Positions 15,238 through 23,873 of a DNA stretch of 24,915 nt are shown piece by piece; position 1 is the stretch's first letter; every line of letters starts with the position of its first letter. The notes under the pieces are model-generated. The model made no database searches, was not told where the DNA came from, and was given only the letters and a program-made list of their open reading frames with translations. This DNA comes from Litorimonas sp039962885 (GTDB lineage Bacteria; Pseudomonadota; Alphaproteobacteria; Caulobacterales; Maricaulaceae): positions 1 to 24,915 of the forward strand of contig JBDVGI010000160.1 in assembly GCA_039962885.1 (NCBI GenBank), given 5' to 3'. The translations under genes were made by a program, and so were the position numbers.

Positions 15238-17283
15238 TTAAATTTCAATTACGCGATCTGAGTTTTCTAAAAAAGCGGGGCGATGGGCGATAATCACGCG
15301 TGTCATTGGCAAGGCTTTAATGATTTTGACGATGGCAGCTTCGGTTTCTACGTCTAAATTGGCCGTACCTTCGTCGAGAAATAAGACCTTTGGGCTTTGA
15401 TAGAGCGCGCGCGCGAGCAACACGCGTTGTTTCTGCCCGCCCGATAACACAGAGCCCATATCCCCGACCATGGCGAGGTAATTCATAGGGATTTTTGCAA
15501 TTGTGTCGTGGATTTGCGCCGATTGCGCAGCGGCTACAACGCGCGCTATGTCAATTTCAGGGTCAAAGAAGCTAATGTTATCGGCGATAGTTCCGCTTAG
15601 TAACCGGTCATCTTGCATAACAACGCCAATATTGCGGCGCCAATTCGCCATATCCATTTGCTTTAAATCCTGTCCGTCCACGGATACCTGCCCTGTTACG
15701 GGCGCATATAGGCCGAGCATGAGCTTCATCAAAGTTGTCTTCCCGCCGCCAGATTTCCCCGTAAGCGTCACCATTTCTCCCGCATCAATATCAAGGTTGA
15801 AATCTTGCACGACCCACGGGTCAGAATCAGAGTAACGGAAAGCGAGGTTTTTCAGGCTAATAACGCCGTGAATGTCTTGGGATATATCTTGCGTGTTTTG
15901 TGCTTCGGCGGGTTCAAAAATGATATCGCTTAGGCGGTCAAGGTGCAAAGATAGCAGGCTAAATTCGATCCCTTTTTCCAAGAGCTGCGAGAGACTATCC
16001 GTGAAATATTGACGATAGGCTAGAAAGGCAACAAGCATACCAAGTGTAAAAGCTGAGTTTCCAGTCTGCATCATTTTTGCTGCCGCCCAGACAACGGCGA
16101 TAACCTGTAAACCCGTAATCAATGTCACGAAAAATTTGCGCAGAACTACATAGCGGCCATAGTTAACATTGGCGTTCATATAATCCGTATAAAGGTTCCG
16201 CCACGCGGCTTCGCGTTCCGCCTCTCTACCAAATAATTTCACAGGAAGGTTGGCGCGAATACTCTCAATGACATGGCTGCTCTCTAAGGCCTTGGCATAT
16301 ATAGACTCTTCTTGGGTGCGCCGTAAATGTGGATAAATCAACCAAGTCACAAGGATGAGTAACACTCCGCTAGAGAGGACAATCGCGCCTAAGATGGGCG
16401 CATATAAGAACATAATGACCAACATAAGGACGGCCATCACTCCGTCAATTAAGACACTGACAACGGATTGTGTGAGGGCTTGTTGTATGGGCTGTGTGCT
16501 GTTCATACGACTAATAATGTCGCCGACATGTCGCTTTTCAAAATATTGCGTGGGCAAGCGGATAAGGTGGCGAAATACATTGCCAATCATCTGCAAGCTC
16601 ATTTGGTTGCCATAAATGACAATCGCCCACCCGCGCACAGCTTCGGCGATAGCTCGCAGAATGACAAGACTGCCAAACCCTAGCGCTAATGCGAGCAATA
16701 AATGTGTCTGCGGATTTGGCAAAGCGGCATCAATGACGAGCTGCAGGTAAAACGGGCTCAGCAGGACAATGGCTTGTAGGATAATCGACAGGCTTAGCGT
16801 CTGAAATATAGCGCGTTTCAGTCCAGTGAGCTTTGACCATAATAGGCCAATATGCGGCGTAAGCCTTGCGTTTATAGGAAAAAATTCGGCGGTTGGAGTC
16901 AGCTCTAAGGCCACGCCCGTAAAATGGTTCGAAACGCGGGTGAGCGGCAAAACCCGCTGCCCAATAGCGGGGTCGATGATAACGGCCTTATCGCCTTTGA
17001 TAGATTTTAGAACCACATAGTGATTTAAGTCCCAATGCAAAATGGCGGGCAGTTGCAACTTGTGTAAGTGATCCATTTCAAGGCGTAGAGGCCGCGCGCC
17101 AAGCTCTAACTCACTGGCGATTTGCATGATAGATTTTAACGATGCGCCCGTCATGGAAATCAAATGCTTTTGCCGTAGGACATTGAGATCAATATCGTGC
17201 CCGTGATAACGCGCGACCATAGCCAAACAGGCCAGCCCGCATTCGCTCATCTCAGTTTGGAGTATAACAGGTAGCTTTGACAT
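15238..17283 (-). CDS. Peptidase-containing ABC exporter (C39 peptidase, TM and ATPase domains)
   Basis: This exporter cleaves double-glycine leaders and moves the core peptide across the inner membrane. The 681-residue form starts at the ATG at 17283, whose first base overlaps the stop codon of the upstream gene (TAATG) and which has AGGAG 8 nt upstream. The C39 domain (residues 1-130) keeps Gln9, catalytic Cys15 (EMSECGLAC), His88 (LNHYVVL) and Asp104 (IIDP). Residues about 155-430 form the ABC membrane domain. The ATPase domain has Walker A GKSGGGKTT (about 506), signature LSGGQKQR (about 612) and Walker B VLFLDE (about 632). All are intact, so it should be both protease and pump. Length and architecture match CvaB/PCAT-type transporters. 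The substrate is most likely the 34-residue peptide encoded just downstream. Confidence 0.95.
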   Translation of the reverse strand: MSKLPVILQTEMSECGLACLAMVARYHGHDIDLNVLRQKHLISMTGASLKSIMQIASELELGARPLRLEMDHLHKLQLPAILHWDLNHYVVLKSIKGDKAVIIDPAIGQRVLPLTRVSNHFTGVALELTPTAEFFPINARLTPHIGLLWSKLTGLKRAIFQTLSLSIILQAIVLLSPFYLQLVIDAALPNPQTHLLLALALGFGSLVILRAIAEAVRGWAIVIYGNQMSLQMIGNVFRHLIRLPTQYFEKRHVGDIISRMNSTQPIQQALTQSVVSVLIDGVMAVLMLVIMFLYAPILGAIVLSSGVLLILVTWLIYPHLRRTQEESIYAKALESSHVIESIRANLPVKLFGREAEREAAWRNLYTDYMNANVNYGRYVVLRKFFVTLITGLQVIAVVWAAAKMMQTGNSAFTLGMLVAFLAYRQYFTDSLSQLLEKGIEFSLLSLHLDRLSDIIFEPAEAQNTQDISQDIHGVISLKNLAFRYSDSDPWVVQDFNLDIDAGEMVTLTGKSGGGKTTLMKLMLGLYAPVTGQVSVDGQDLKQMDMANWRRNIGVVMQDDRLLSGTIADNISFFDPEIDIARVVAAAQSAQIHDTIAKIPMNYLAMVGDMGSVLSGGQKQRVLLARALYQSPKVLFLDEGTANLDVETEAAIVKIIKALPMTRVIIAHRPAFLENSDRVIEI

Positions 17284-17525
17284 TATTGCACTCCTGAAGA
17301 TTGCACGTCTGAAGCTTGAGCTCCTCCGCGCAACCAATTCAAGAGCGTTATCGGTCCGTTATCTGTTGGGACATGTAGGAAAAACAATCCTGCGCATAAA
17401 ATGAGCATGAATAAGCTTAAAACCCCTGTGATAATCCATGTACTGGGCGGGGCGCGCAGAACAACTTCGCCGTAAAGCGCGCGCGAGCGGTGATTGAGGG
17501 CTTCTTTTCGGAAAAGGTTAGACAT
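17283..17525 (-). CDS. Stub of an HlyD/CvaA-family adaptor: N-terminal membrane anchor only
   Basis: This 80-residue protein begins LFRKEALNHRSRALYGEVVL, the conserved cytoplasmic start of HlyD-family adaptors that pair with C39 exporters. It continues through a P-S motif into one membrane span (residues 31-50, to FFLHVP). A normal adaptor has about 400 residues, with coiled-coil and lipoyl parts in the periplasm. Here only about 30 polar residues (TDNGPITLLNWLRGG and a Ser/Gln-rich end) follow the span. The gene is not simply interrupted: its stop codon overlaps the exporter start (TAATG), which implies translational coupling and selection to keep the pair. AGGG lies 8 nt before the ATG at 17525. 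It may be a minimal anchor or regulator of the exporter, or a fixed remnant of a deletion. Confidence 0.8.
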   Translation of the reverse strand: MSNLFRKEALNHRSRALYGEVVLRAPPSTWIITGVLSLFMLILCAGLFFLHVPTDNGPITLLNWLRGGAQASDVQSSGVQ

Positions 17526-17631
17526 AAATCTGCCCTAGAACCGCTGAGTTAATCTGTAAAGCTTGGTCTTGCTATGAGGTTATATTTTCAGCTACGTCAA
17601 CGATAGGAAGCGAGCCGTAAAGAAAGCGCAT

Positions 17632-19101
17632 ATGGAAAATTTACTTGAAAGCCATCAATGGCTCTCATTACTACCGCCCATCCTTGCGATTGGTTTGGCG
17701 TTAGCGACGCGGCAGGTTTTTCTATCGCTTGCGGCGGGGATATGGCTTGGCTTTGTGATTTTAGCGAACGGCAATCCTCTGACTGGCACATTCGTCGCAA
17801 TAGATGGGGCTGTCGCCGTGTTTTCTGATGCAGGAAACACACGGGTTATTATTTTTACCTTACTCGTAGGGGCTTTAATCGCCCTTATACAACGTTCTGG
17901 CGGTGTGGAGGGCTTTGTACAGCGGCTTTTGATGTGGTTAGAGGGTTTAAGCACAAAAGCCAATGGACGTGGTCAGCGCAAAATTGTTGAAATTTTGGCC
18001 GTGCTAACGGGATTGTTGTTATTTATTGAAAGCAATATTTCTATTTTAACCGTCGGGACGGTGTATCGACCTATTTTTGATAAGCTAGGTATCCCGCGTG
18101 AAAAGCTGGCTTATATTACCGACTCGACCGCTTCGCCGTCATGTATTCTTATTCCGTTCAACGCATGGGGGGCTTTTATTACGGGGCTAATTGCCGCCCA
18201 AGGCATAGCGAACCCATTTGGAACATTGCTCGCGGCAACAGCGGTGAATTTCTATCCAATGCTAGTTTTAGCTATTTTGGTGTTTGTAATTTTATCGGGC
18301 AAAGATGTTGGGGAAATGCGCGCCGCCGAACGCCGCGCAGCAGCGACAGGCGCCCTTGTTAGAGATGGCGCGCAGCTCATGATGGAAGGCGGGGCTTCTG
18401 CTGTTGAGATCAAGCCTGATACTACAGCGCGGGCGCGATTCATGCTCTTACCAATTATAGCTATGGTTGTTTTGATGCCATCATTTCTGATTATGACAGG
18501 AGAGGGCAGCGGCGCGCTTGAGCGGTTACAAAGCGGATCTGGTTCAAAATCTGTTTTATACGCGACTAGTTTTGCGGTTCTCTTTGCGATGATTTTGTAT
18601 AAATTTTCGGGCGTCATGAAAATTCGCGAGAGTTTTACGCAAAGCTTGTCTGGCATGGGCGCGATGGTGCCGCTTGCTATTTTAATGGTGCTGGCTTTTA
18701 CACTGGGGGCTTTGTGCCGAGAGCTTGGAACAGGGCAATATGTCGCCGATGTTGCCAAGCAATTTATCAGTCCTGCTCTCGTGCCTGCTATGATATTTCT
18801 TGTTGCATGTTTTGTGGCTTTTTCAACGGGAACAAGCTGGGGGACATTTGCAATTATGATTGCTATTGCTGTACCGCTCGCGCAATCTATGGACGCGAAT
18901 ATAAGTCTTGCTATTGCGGCGTCACTGGGCGGGGGAATATTTGGCGACCATTGCTCCCCAACTTCTGATACCTCTATCATAACAAGCATGGCGACAGCTA
19001 ATGACCACATTGACCATGTGCGTACGCAAATTCCATATGCGCTTATCGGTGGAGGAATTACCGTCGGGCTTTACTTGATTTTAGGCCTCGCGGGAGTTTA
19101 G
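17632..19101 (+). CDS. NhaC-family Na+/H+ antiporter
   Basis: This 489-residue inner-membrane protein has about eleven hydrophobic spans. It starts with the family-typical segment LLPPILAIGLALATRQVFLS. The conserved ESNISILTVGTVYRP region is near residue 130, and near the C-terminus comes FSTGTSWGTFAIM followed by GGGIFGDHCSPTSDTSI, the signature of the Na_H_antiporter (NhaC-type) family. It probably exchanges external protons for internal sodium, useful in seawater; substrate and direction cannot be read from sequence. It is divergent from the adaptor-exporter genes (106 bp between starts), and its stop overlaps the convergent membrane-protein gene by 4 bp. There is no clear ribosome binding site beyond aaagaaag upstream of ATG. 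The relation to the peptide locus is probably only adjacency. Confidence 0.88.
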   Translation: MENLLESHQWLSLLPPILAIGLALATRQVFLSLAAGIWLGFVILANGNPLTGTFVAIDGAVAVFSDAGNTRVIIFTLLVGALIALIQRSGGVEGFVQRLLMWLEGLSTKANGRGQRKIVEILAVLTGLLLFIESNISILTVGTVYRPIFDKLGIPREKLAYITDSTASPSCILIPFNAWGAFITGLIAAQGIANPFGTLLAATAVNFYPMLVLAILVFVILSGKDVGEMRAAERRAAATGALVRDGAQLMMEGGASAVEIKPDTTARARFMLLPIIAMVVLMPSFLIMTGEGSGALERLQSGSGSKSVLYATSFAVLFAMILYKFSGVMKIRESFTQSLSGMGAMVPLAILMVLAFTLGALCRELGTGQYVADVAKQFISPALVPAMIFLVACFVAFSTGTSWGTFAIMIAIAVPLAQSMDANISLAIAASLGGGIFGDHCSPTSDTSIITSMATANDHIDHVRTQIPYALIGGGITVGLYLILGLAGV

Positions 19102-19520
19102 GCCTTACTGGCCCAAATGCCGACTACAATACTTAATGGAATTGCGATAAATTCTGCCAAAGATAATGTTGAGAGCGAATATTGCGCCGCTAGACTTGCC
19201 GTTGTGATGATATCAGCTGATGCGTCATAACTGCTTTTAAATCCGCCGATAAATGTAGGTAGGGGTATGACTGTTACCGCAGACATCCCGCCTGCGATTG
19301 CGCCTAATGCTACGCTGCGTAATTTCAGACTTAACACCGTCCACCACATATATGCAGCGATGAGCGTGATGACAAAAACTAAAGCTGAGAATTTCAAGAT
19401 ATCTGAAACCGCGTCCGCTTGAAACCCAAGTAAGCGATAGGTGAGAATCGCGCCATATATAGCTGACAGGCTAGATAATGCTGATACGAAACGTGCGCGG
19501 CGTGAAATTGTGCTTTGCAA
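19098..19520 (-). CDS. Small hypothetical integral membrane protein (TTG start)
   Basis: I do not recognise this 140-residue protein. It shows a basic N-terminus (ISRRARF), then four hydrophobic segments at about residues 12-30, 40-64, 70-90 and 115-137, with a short polar loop between the last two. The start codon is TTG at 19520, two bases after the dnaJ stop codon on the same strand; no good ATG or ribosome binding site exists, so translation may depend on re-initiation after dnaJ. Its end overlaps the antiporter gene by 4 bp, tail to tail. Intact length and strong hydrophobic pattern suggest a real gene, with the exact start uncertain. Confidence 0.6.
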   Translation of the reverse strand: MQSTISRRARFVSALSSLSAIYGAILTYRLLGFQADAVSDILKFSALVFVITLIAAYMWWTVLSLKLRSVALGAIAGGMSAVTVIPLPTFIGGFKSSYDASADIITTASLAAQYSLSTLSLAEFIAIPLSIVVGIWASKA

Positions 19521-19521
19521 G

Positions 19522-20676
19522 TTAATCGACTAGACTGTCCCAGAAGTTTTTAGCTTTATCGAAAAAGTTTTGACTTTCTGGACTGGTTTCAATTCCGCCT
19601 TCTGAAGCAAATTCTTCCAGTAATTCGCGCTGGCGCTTGTTTAATTTAGCAGGTGTTTCTACGGCGAGTTCGACATACATATCGCCGCGTTGGGGGCTGC
19701 GCAGTACGCTCATGCCTTTAGATTTGAGGCGCATGCGTTTTCCAGGCTGACTCCCTGCAGGGATTTTAATTTTGGAGCGCCCGCCATCAATAGTTGGAAT
19801 TTCAATATCCCCGCCAAGGGCAGCAACTGTCATTGGGACAGGGGCACGGCAGAACAAATTTGCGCCTTCACGTTCAAACAAGTTATGAGGTTTCACCGCG
19901 ACAAATATATAGAGATCGCCGCGTTGACGGCCCGCACCACTGCCGCGGCGCGGCGCGGCATCGCCTTGTCCGGACAGACGAATACGTGTTCCGTCTTCCA
20001 CGCCTGCAGGGATAGATACATCTAGGTCCGTTTGCACGCGTGTTTGGCCTTGGCCATCGCATTGTTTACAAGGGTTAGAGACATATTCGCCTTGTCCGCC
20101 GCATGTGTGGCATGCGCGTTCCATTGTGAAAAACCCTTGTTGTGTGCGTACGCGCCCTGCGCCGCCGCATGTACCGCATGTTTCAACGCTGGCGCCAGGC
20201 TCAGCACCAATTCCGTCGCAACGGTCGCAATCTTCGGCAATAGGTACGGCAATATCGACGTCTTTGCCATTAAATGCTTCTTCTAGTGTGATTTCCATTT
20301 CATAGCGTAAATCAGACCCGCGCTGCGCGGCTTGTTTGCGCCCGCCGCCGCCAAACATATCGCCAAAGCCGCCGCCTGCGCCGCCAAATATTTGAGAAAA
20401 AATGTCGTTAAAGTCTTGGAAACCGCCTGCGCCGCCCCCCATGCCGCCTTGCTCAAAAGCGCTATGGCCATGACGATCATAGGCTGCGCGTTTCTGATCA
20501 TCAGATAAGACACCGTAAGCTTCATTAAGTTCTTTAAAGCGGGCTTCAGCTTGTGGATCATCAGGATGACGGTCAGGATGACATGCCATGGCAGCCTTAC
20601 GGAAGGCAGATTTCATTGTCTTTGCATCCGCGCCCTTATCGACGCCTAGAATTTCGTAATAATCCCGTTTGGCCAT
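19522..20676 (-). CDS. dnaJ: Chaperone DnaJ (Hsp40)
   Basis: DnaJ delivers unfolded proteins to DnaK and stimulates its ATPase. The 384-residue protein has the full type I layout: a J domain (residues 1-70) with the HPD motif in MACHPDRHPDD, a Gly/Phe-rich linker (about 75-115, GGMGGGAGGF), and a zinc-binding region (about 130-220) with four CxxCxGxG units (CDRCDGIG, CGTCGGAG, CHTCGGQG, CKQCDGQG). The C-terminal substrate-binding domains follow. The ATG at 20676 is preceded by AGGGA. It lies 105 bp downstream of dnaK, behind a terminator-like hairpin that probably lowers its expression relative to dnaK. Confidence 0.98.
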   Translation of the reverse strand: MAKRDYYEILGVDKGADAKTMKSAFRKAAMACHPDRHPDDPQAEARFKELNEAYGVLSDDQKRAAYDRHGHSAFEQGGMGGGAGGFQDFNDIFSQIFGGAGGGFGDMFGGGGRKQAAQRGSDLRYEMEITLEEAFNGKDVDIAVPIAEDCDRCDGIGAEPGASVETCGTCGGAGRVRTQQGFFTMERACHTCGGQGEYVSNPCKQCDGQGQTRVQTDLDVSIPAGVEDGTRIRLSGQGDAAPRRGSGAGRQRGDLYIFVAVKPHNLFEREGANLFCRAPVPMTVAALGGDIEIPTIDGGRSKIKIPAGSQPGKRMRLKSKGMSVLRSPQRGDMYVELAVETPAKLNKRQRELLEEFASEGGIETSPESQNFFDKAKNFWDSLVD

Positions 20677-20734
20677 GATAACCGTCCCTTATTCGCGGCG
20701 TAACCTAATTAAAATATAGGCTTTAAACAAATAA

Positions 20735-20761
20735 GCCCGCTTTTGGATTTCAAAAGCGGGC
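20735..20761 (-). terminator. Hairpin between dnaK and dnaJ
   Basis: A perfect 11-bp stem (gcccgcttttg at 20735-20745 with caaaagcgggc at 20751-20761) closes a five-base loop; on the minus strand ttatttgttt follows. It can act as a partial terminator after dnaK, or stabilise the dnaK message. Confidence 0.85.
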
Positions 20762-20781
20762 CGTTATTTTATTTTGCGAGT

Positions 20782-22689
20782 TTAAGACGTTTTTTCGTCA
20801 TCAACATCTTCAAATTCAGCATCAACAATATCATCGTCTTCGGCATCTGCCTGTGCTGATGTTGGGCCAGTGTCTTGCTCTGCTGCTGCATTTGCATAGA
20901 TAGCTTCGCCCATTTTCATGACTGCGGCCGTCAAAACTTGAACCTTATCTTGGATTAAAGGTGTGTCGTCGGAATCGGCAACTTCGCGCAATTCTTTGAT
21001 GGCAACTTCAATTGTTTCTTTTTCGTCTTCGCCGATAGAATCGCCGTGTTCCTTGAGGTCTTGCTCTGCTTTATGCGTTAAGGCTTCGGCTTGGTTTTTG
21101 GCTTCGGCGAGTTCGCGGCGAGCCTTGTCTTCATCGGCATTGGCTTCAGCATCTTTAACCATCGCGTCAATATCAGCATCGGAAAGACCGCCGCTGGCTT
21201 GGATGCGAATTTGCTGCTCTTTACCTGTTGCATTATCTTTGGCTGACACATTGACGATACCGTTGGCATCAATATCAAATGTAACTTCGATTTGAGGCAT
21301 ACCGCGCGGCGCTGGCGGAATACCGACCAGATCAAATTGGCCCAATAATTTATTATCTGCGGCCATTTCGCGTTCACCTTGTGAGACACGAATGGTCACA
21401 GCAGATTGATTATCTGCCGCAGTTGAATAGACTTGAGACTTCTTCGTCGGGATTGTTGTATTGCGGTCAATCATGCGAGTGAACACGCCGCCTTCTGTTT
21501 CAATACCCAAAGACAGAGGTGTTACGTCAAGCAAGAGAACGTCTTTAACATCACCTTGCAAAACACCTGCTTGAATGGCCGCGCCCATTGCTACAACTTC
21601 GTCAGGGTTCACGCCTTTATGTGGTTCTTTACCAAAGAATTTTGTAACAGCTTCTTGAACTGCTGGCATACGTGTCATCCCGCCAACCAAAACAACTTCG
21701 TCAATATCTGCCGCTTTTAGGCCTGCATCCGCAATCGCCTTTTTACAGGGAGCGATAGTGCGTTTGATAAGGTCACCGACAAGCGTTTCAAGTTTAGCGC
21801 GCGTTAGCTTCATGTTTAAATGCTTCGGGCCAGAGGCGTCGGCTGTGATGAAGGGTAGGTTCACTTCATAAGAGGCTGCGCTTGAGAGTTCTTTTTTGGC
21901 TTTTTCAGCTTCTTCGCGTAGACGCTGCACGGCGAGCTTGTCGCCTTTCAGATCAATACCTGTCTCTTTTTTGAATTCAGAGTTGAAGTATTCGACGATG
22001 TGCATGTCAAAATCTTCACCGCCGAGGAATGTGTCGCCATTGGTCGCTTTTACTTCGAAAACGCCGTCGCCGATTTCAAGGATAGAGACGTCAAATGTTC
22101 CGCCGCCTAAATCGTAAACTGCTATTGTTTTTCCATCTTCTTTGTTCATGCCATAAGCGAGCGCGGCGGCTGTTGGTTCGTTGATGATCCGTAGAACTTC
22201 AAGACCAGCAATTTTGCCGGCATCTTTAGTGGCTTGGCGCTGAGCATCATTAAAGTATGCAGGCACAGTGATAACAGCTTGAGTTACCGTAGAGCCGAGG
22301 AAGTCTTCGGCGGTTTCTTTCATCTTCGTCAAAATCATCGCTGAGATTTCAGACGGGGACATAACTTTTTCGCGGCCTTGGATATAAGCGTCGCCGCCTT
22401 TCCCTTTGACGAGTTTATAAGGTAAAAGTTTAGCGTCTTTTTTAACGCCAGCATCCGTCATTGAGCGTCCGATAAGGCGCTTGACGGCGTAATATGTGTG
22501 GTCAGGGTTTGTGACAGCTTGGCGGCGCGCCGTTTGGCCAATCAGCCGCTCTCCGTCATCTGCAAAAGCGACAACGGACGGGGTCGTGCGTGCGCCTTCT
22601 GAATTTTCTATGACGCGCGCTTTGTCGCCATCCATGACAGCGACGCAAGAATTTGTCGTACCAAGGTCAATACCAATAACTTTAGACAT
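20782..22689 (-). CDS. dnaK: Chaperone DnaK (Hsp70)
   Basis: DnaK is the ATP-driven Hsp70 chaperone. The 635-residue form starts at the ATG at 22689, which has GGAG 8 nt upstream; a further in-frame ATG at 22701 adds four residues (MEHT) but contains that ribosome binding site. The phosphate-1 motif IGIDLGTTNSC, phosphate-2 DLGGGTFDVSI and adenosine motif VLVGGMTRMP are intact. The substrate-binding domain includes LLLDVTPLSLGIETEGG. The tail ends in an acidic stretch with DIVDAEFEDVDDE, close to the EEVD-like ends of alphaproteobacterial DnaK. grpE is not in the window. Confidence 0.99.
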   Translation of the reverse strand: MSKVIGIDLGTTNSCVAVMDGDKARVIENSEGARTTPSVVAFADDGERLIGQTARRQAVTNPDHTYYAVKRLIGRSMTDAGVKKDAKLLPYKLVKGKGGDAYIQGREKVMSPSEISAMILTKMKETAEDFLGSTVTQAVITVPAYFNDAQRQATKDAGKIAGLEVLRIINEPTAAALAYGMNKEDGKTIAVYDLGGGTFDVSILEIGDGVFEVKATNGDTFLGGEDFDMHIVEYFNSEFKKETGIDLKGDKLAVQRLREEAEKAKKELSSAASYEVNLPFITADASGPKHLNMKLTRAKLETLVGDLIKRTIAPCKKAIADAGLKAADIDEVVLVGGMTRMPAVQEAVTKFFGKEPHKGVNPDEVVAMGAAIQAGVLQGDVKDVLLLDVTPLSLGIETEGGVFTRMIDRNTTIPTKKSQVYSTAADNQSAVTIRVSQGEREMAADNKLLGQFDLVGIPPAPRGMPQIEVTFDIDANGIVNVSAKDNATGKEQQIRIQASGGLSDADIDAMVKDAEANADEDKARRELAEAKNQAEALTHKAEQDLKEHGDSIGEDEKETIEVAIKELREVADSDDTPLIQDKVQVLTAAVMKMGEAIYANAAAEQDTGPTSAQADAEDDDIVDAEFEDVDDEKTS

Positions 22690-22780
22690 GGTGTGCTCCA
22701 TTTTGTTTGGGTCTGTAGCCAGAGCCCGTATATATTAAGTTTCATAAGGCGCGTTCATATGCGCCGCCCTGTTGAAAGCG

Positions 22781-22808
22781 ATATGGGGACACATTTTAAC
22801 GGTGCAAG
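22781..22808 (-). promoter_or_regulatory. RpoH (sigma-32) heat-shock promoter of dnaK
   Basis: On the minus strand CTTGCAC (22808-22802), 13 bases and CCCCATAT (22788-22781) match the sigma-32 consensus, with both elements well conserved and the spacing in range. It lies about 92 nt upstream of the dnaK start. The 5' untranslated part contains a GGCGC/GCGCC inverted repeat near 22748-22765. Confidence 0.82.
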
Positions 22809-23087
22809 GGGGAAGGACATATTTTATAAGATAAAGTCTAGAATTTTTCAGACGTTTCGCCGAGATTTGACCTCATTTGTAACTCCCAGTCAGAACATTT
22901 GCATTTCCCTGCGGTTTTCGCCAAAGACTGATAAGGCAAGGCGTAATGAGATAAAGAGACGGTTAGGCAGTATTATGAGAGCAGTCATGGCGAATGTCTT
23001 AGCTATAAGCACAAGTTTCATGGATACCGAAGGTGTTTTCACACAGTTTTTCTTCAAAAATGCGAAAGTCATTCACGGCGGCAATTC
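22809..23087. other. Intergenic region before alkB without a convincing gene
   Basis: This is part of a 398-bp gap between divergent dnaK and alkB. A plus-strand open frame of 132 codons starts in the dnaK leader and ends in an ATGA overlap with alkB, but it has a basic, unpatterned translation with rare AGA/AGG codons and no ribosome binding site. I see no RNA gene or repeat here. An alkB promoter is expected but not identifiable. Confidence 0.5.
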
Positions 23088-23750
23088 ATGACGGTTAAGA
23101 CATCAAATATGTCAGGCAATATGCCGGGCTTTGCGCAAGGCTTCGCCCATTACCCGCTATATTTTGATATTCAGGCGCAACAAGCTTTAATTGACGCGGT
23201 TAAATTGGGCGCGGCGACGGCACCGTTTTATCAACCAACGATGCCAAAAACGGGCGCTCCTCTCTCAGTCGCTATGAGTAATTTTGGCCCGCTTGGTTGG
23301 GTAACAGATAAAGATAAAGGCTACCGCTATGAGACGGTTCACCCTAAAACAGGAAGACCATGGCCTCAGCTGCCAAAGTTATTACAAGATTTATGGGATG
23401 ATGTGAGCGGGTGCAAAGCGGCTCCCGAAGCCTGCTTGATTAATTGGTACCGCGAAGACACAAAGATGGGGCTACATATTGACCAAGATGAGCTAGAGGC
23501 GCGCGCGCCTGTTGTGTCGGTATCATTGGGTGACCCTGCGATGTTCCGCCTTGGAGGACCTACGCGCGGTGGGCCTACACGCGGGGTGAAGTTATTTTCT
23601 GGCGATGTTGTTGTGTTGGGCGGCGCGTCGCGCATGTGCTATCATGGTGTGAGCAAGGTGTATTACGGGCAAAGCGCCCTTGTTCCGCGCGGCGGGCGAA
23701 TAAACCTAACCATGCGGCGCGTGAACCTTGTTGATCGCAGCGCAGATTGA
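23088..23750 (+). CDS. alkB: AlkB-type DNA/RNA demethylase (2-oxoglutarate, Fe(II))
   Basis: AlkB removes methyl groups from 1-methyladenine and 3-methylcytosine by oxidation. The 220-residue length is close to E. coli AlkB (216). The iron ligands are His130 and Asp132 (MGLHIDQDE) and His186 (CYHGVSK); Arg204 and Arg210 (GRINLTMRR) bind 2-oxoglutarate. The positions differ from the E. coli residues by at most one. The substrate-side INWYRED (residues 118-124) also fits. The segment GGPTRGGPTRG (156-166) looks duplicated, but it aligns in length with the matching loop of E. coli AlkB. The ATG at 23088 has only a weak GGCGG upstream; the second Met at residue 8 is an alternative. It is a single gene with no neighbouring ada or alkA. 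Confidence 0.95.
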   Translation: MTVKTSNMSGNMPGFAQGFAHYPLYFDIQAQQALIDAVKLGAATAPFYQPTMPKTGAPLSVAMSNFGPLGWVTDKDKGYRYETVHPKTGRPWPQLPKLLQDLWDDVSGCKAAPEACLINWYREDTKMGLHIDQDELEARAPVVSVSLGDPAMFRLGGPTRGGPTRGVKLFSGDVVVLGGASRMCYHGVSKVYYGQSALVPRGGRINLTMRRVNLVDRSAD

Positions 23751-23873
23751 ACATCTTAACATTTTTGCATGGAAGGTGATACGCGTTCTGGTTCCCTTTG
23801 GGCTTTTCAAAATACCTCAATGCGGTAAGCATCGTTTAAACTGCCTATTTGGACGAACGAAAAGAGATTCCCC

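Noticed and set aside
18252..19010. 252-codon minus-strand frame opposite the antiporter gene
   Set aside because: The antiporter on the plus strand carries the clear family motifs; the opposite frame is a shadow of its codon pattern.
22693..23091. 132-codon plus-strand frame ending in an ATGA overlap with alkB
   Set aside because: It begins inside the dnaK leader, crosses the RpoH promoter on the other strand, lacks a ribosome binding site, and its translation is basic with rare codons and no recognisable pattern.
23547..23590. Apparent tandem repeat in alkB (GGPTRGGPTRG)
   Set aside because: The segment aligns in length with the same loop in E. coli AlkB, so it is not an inserted repeat.
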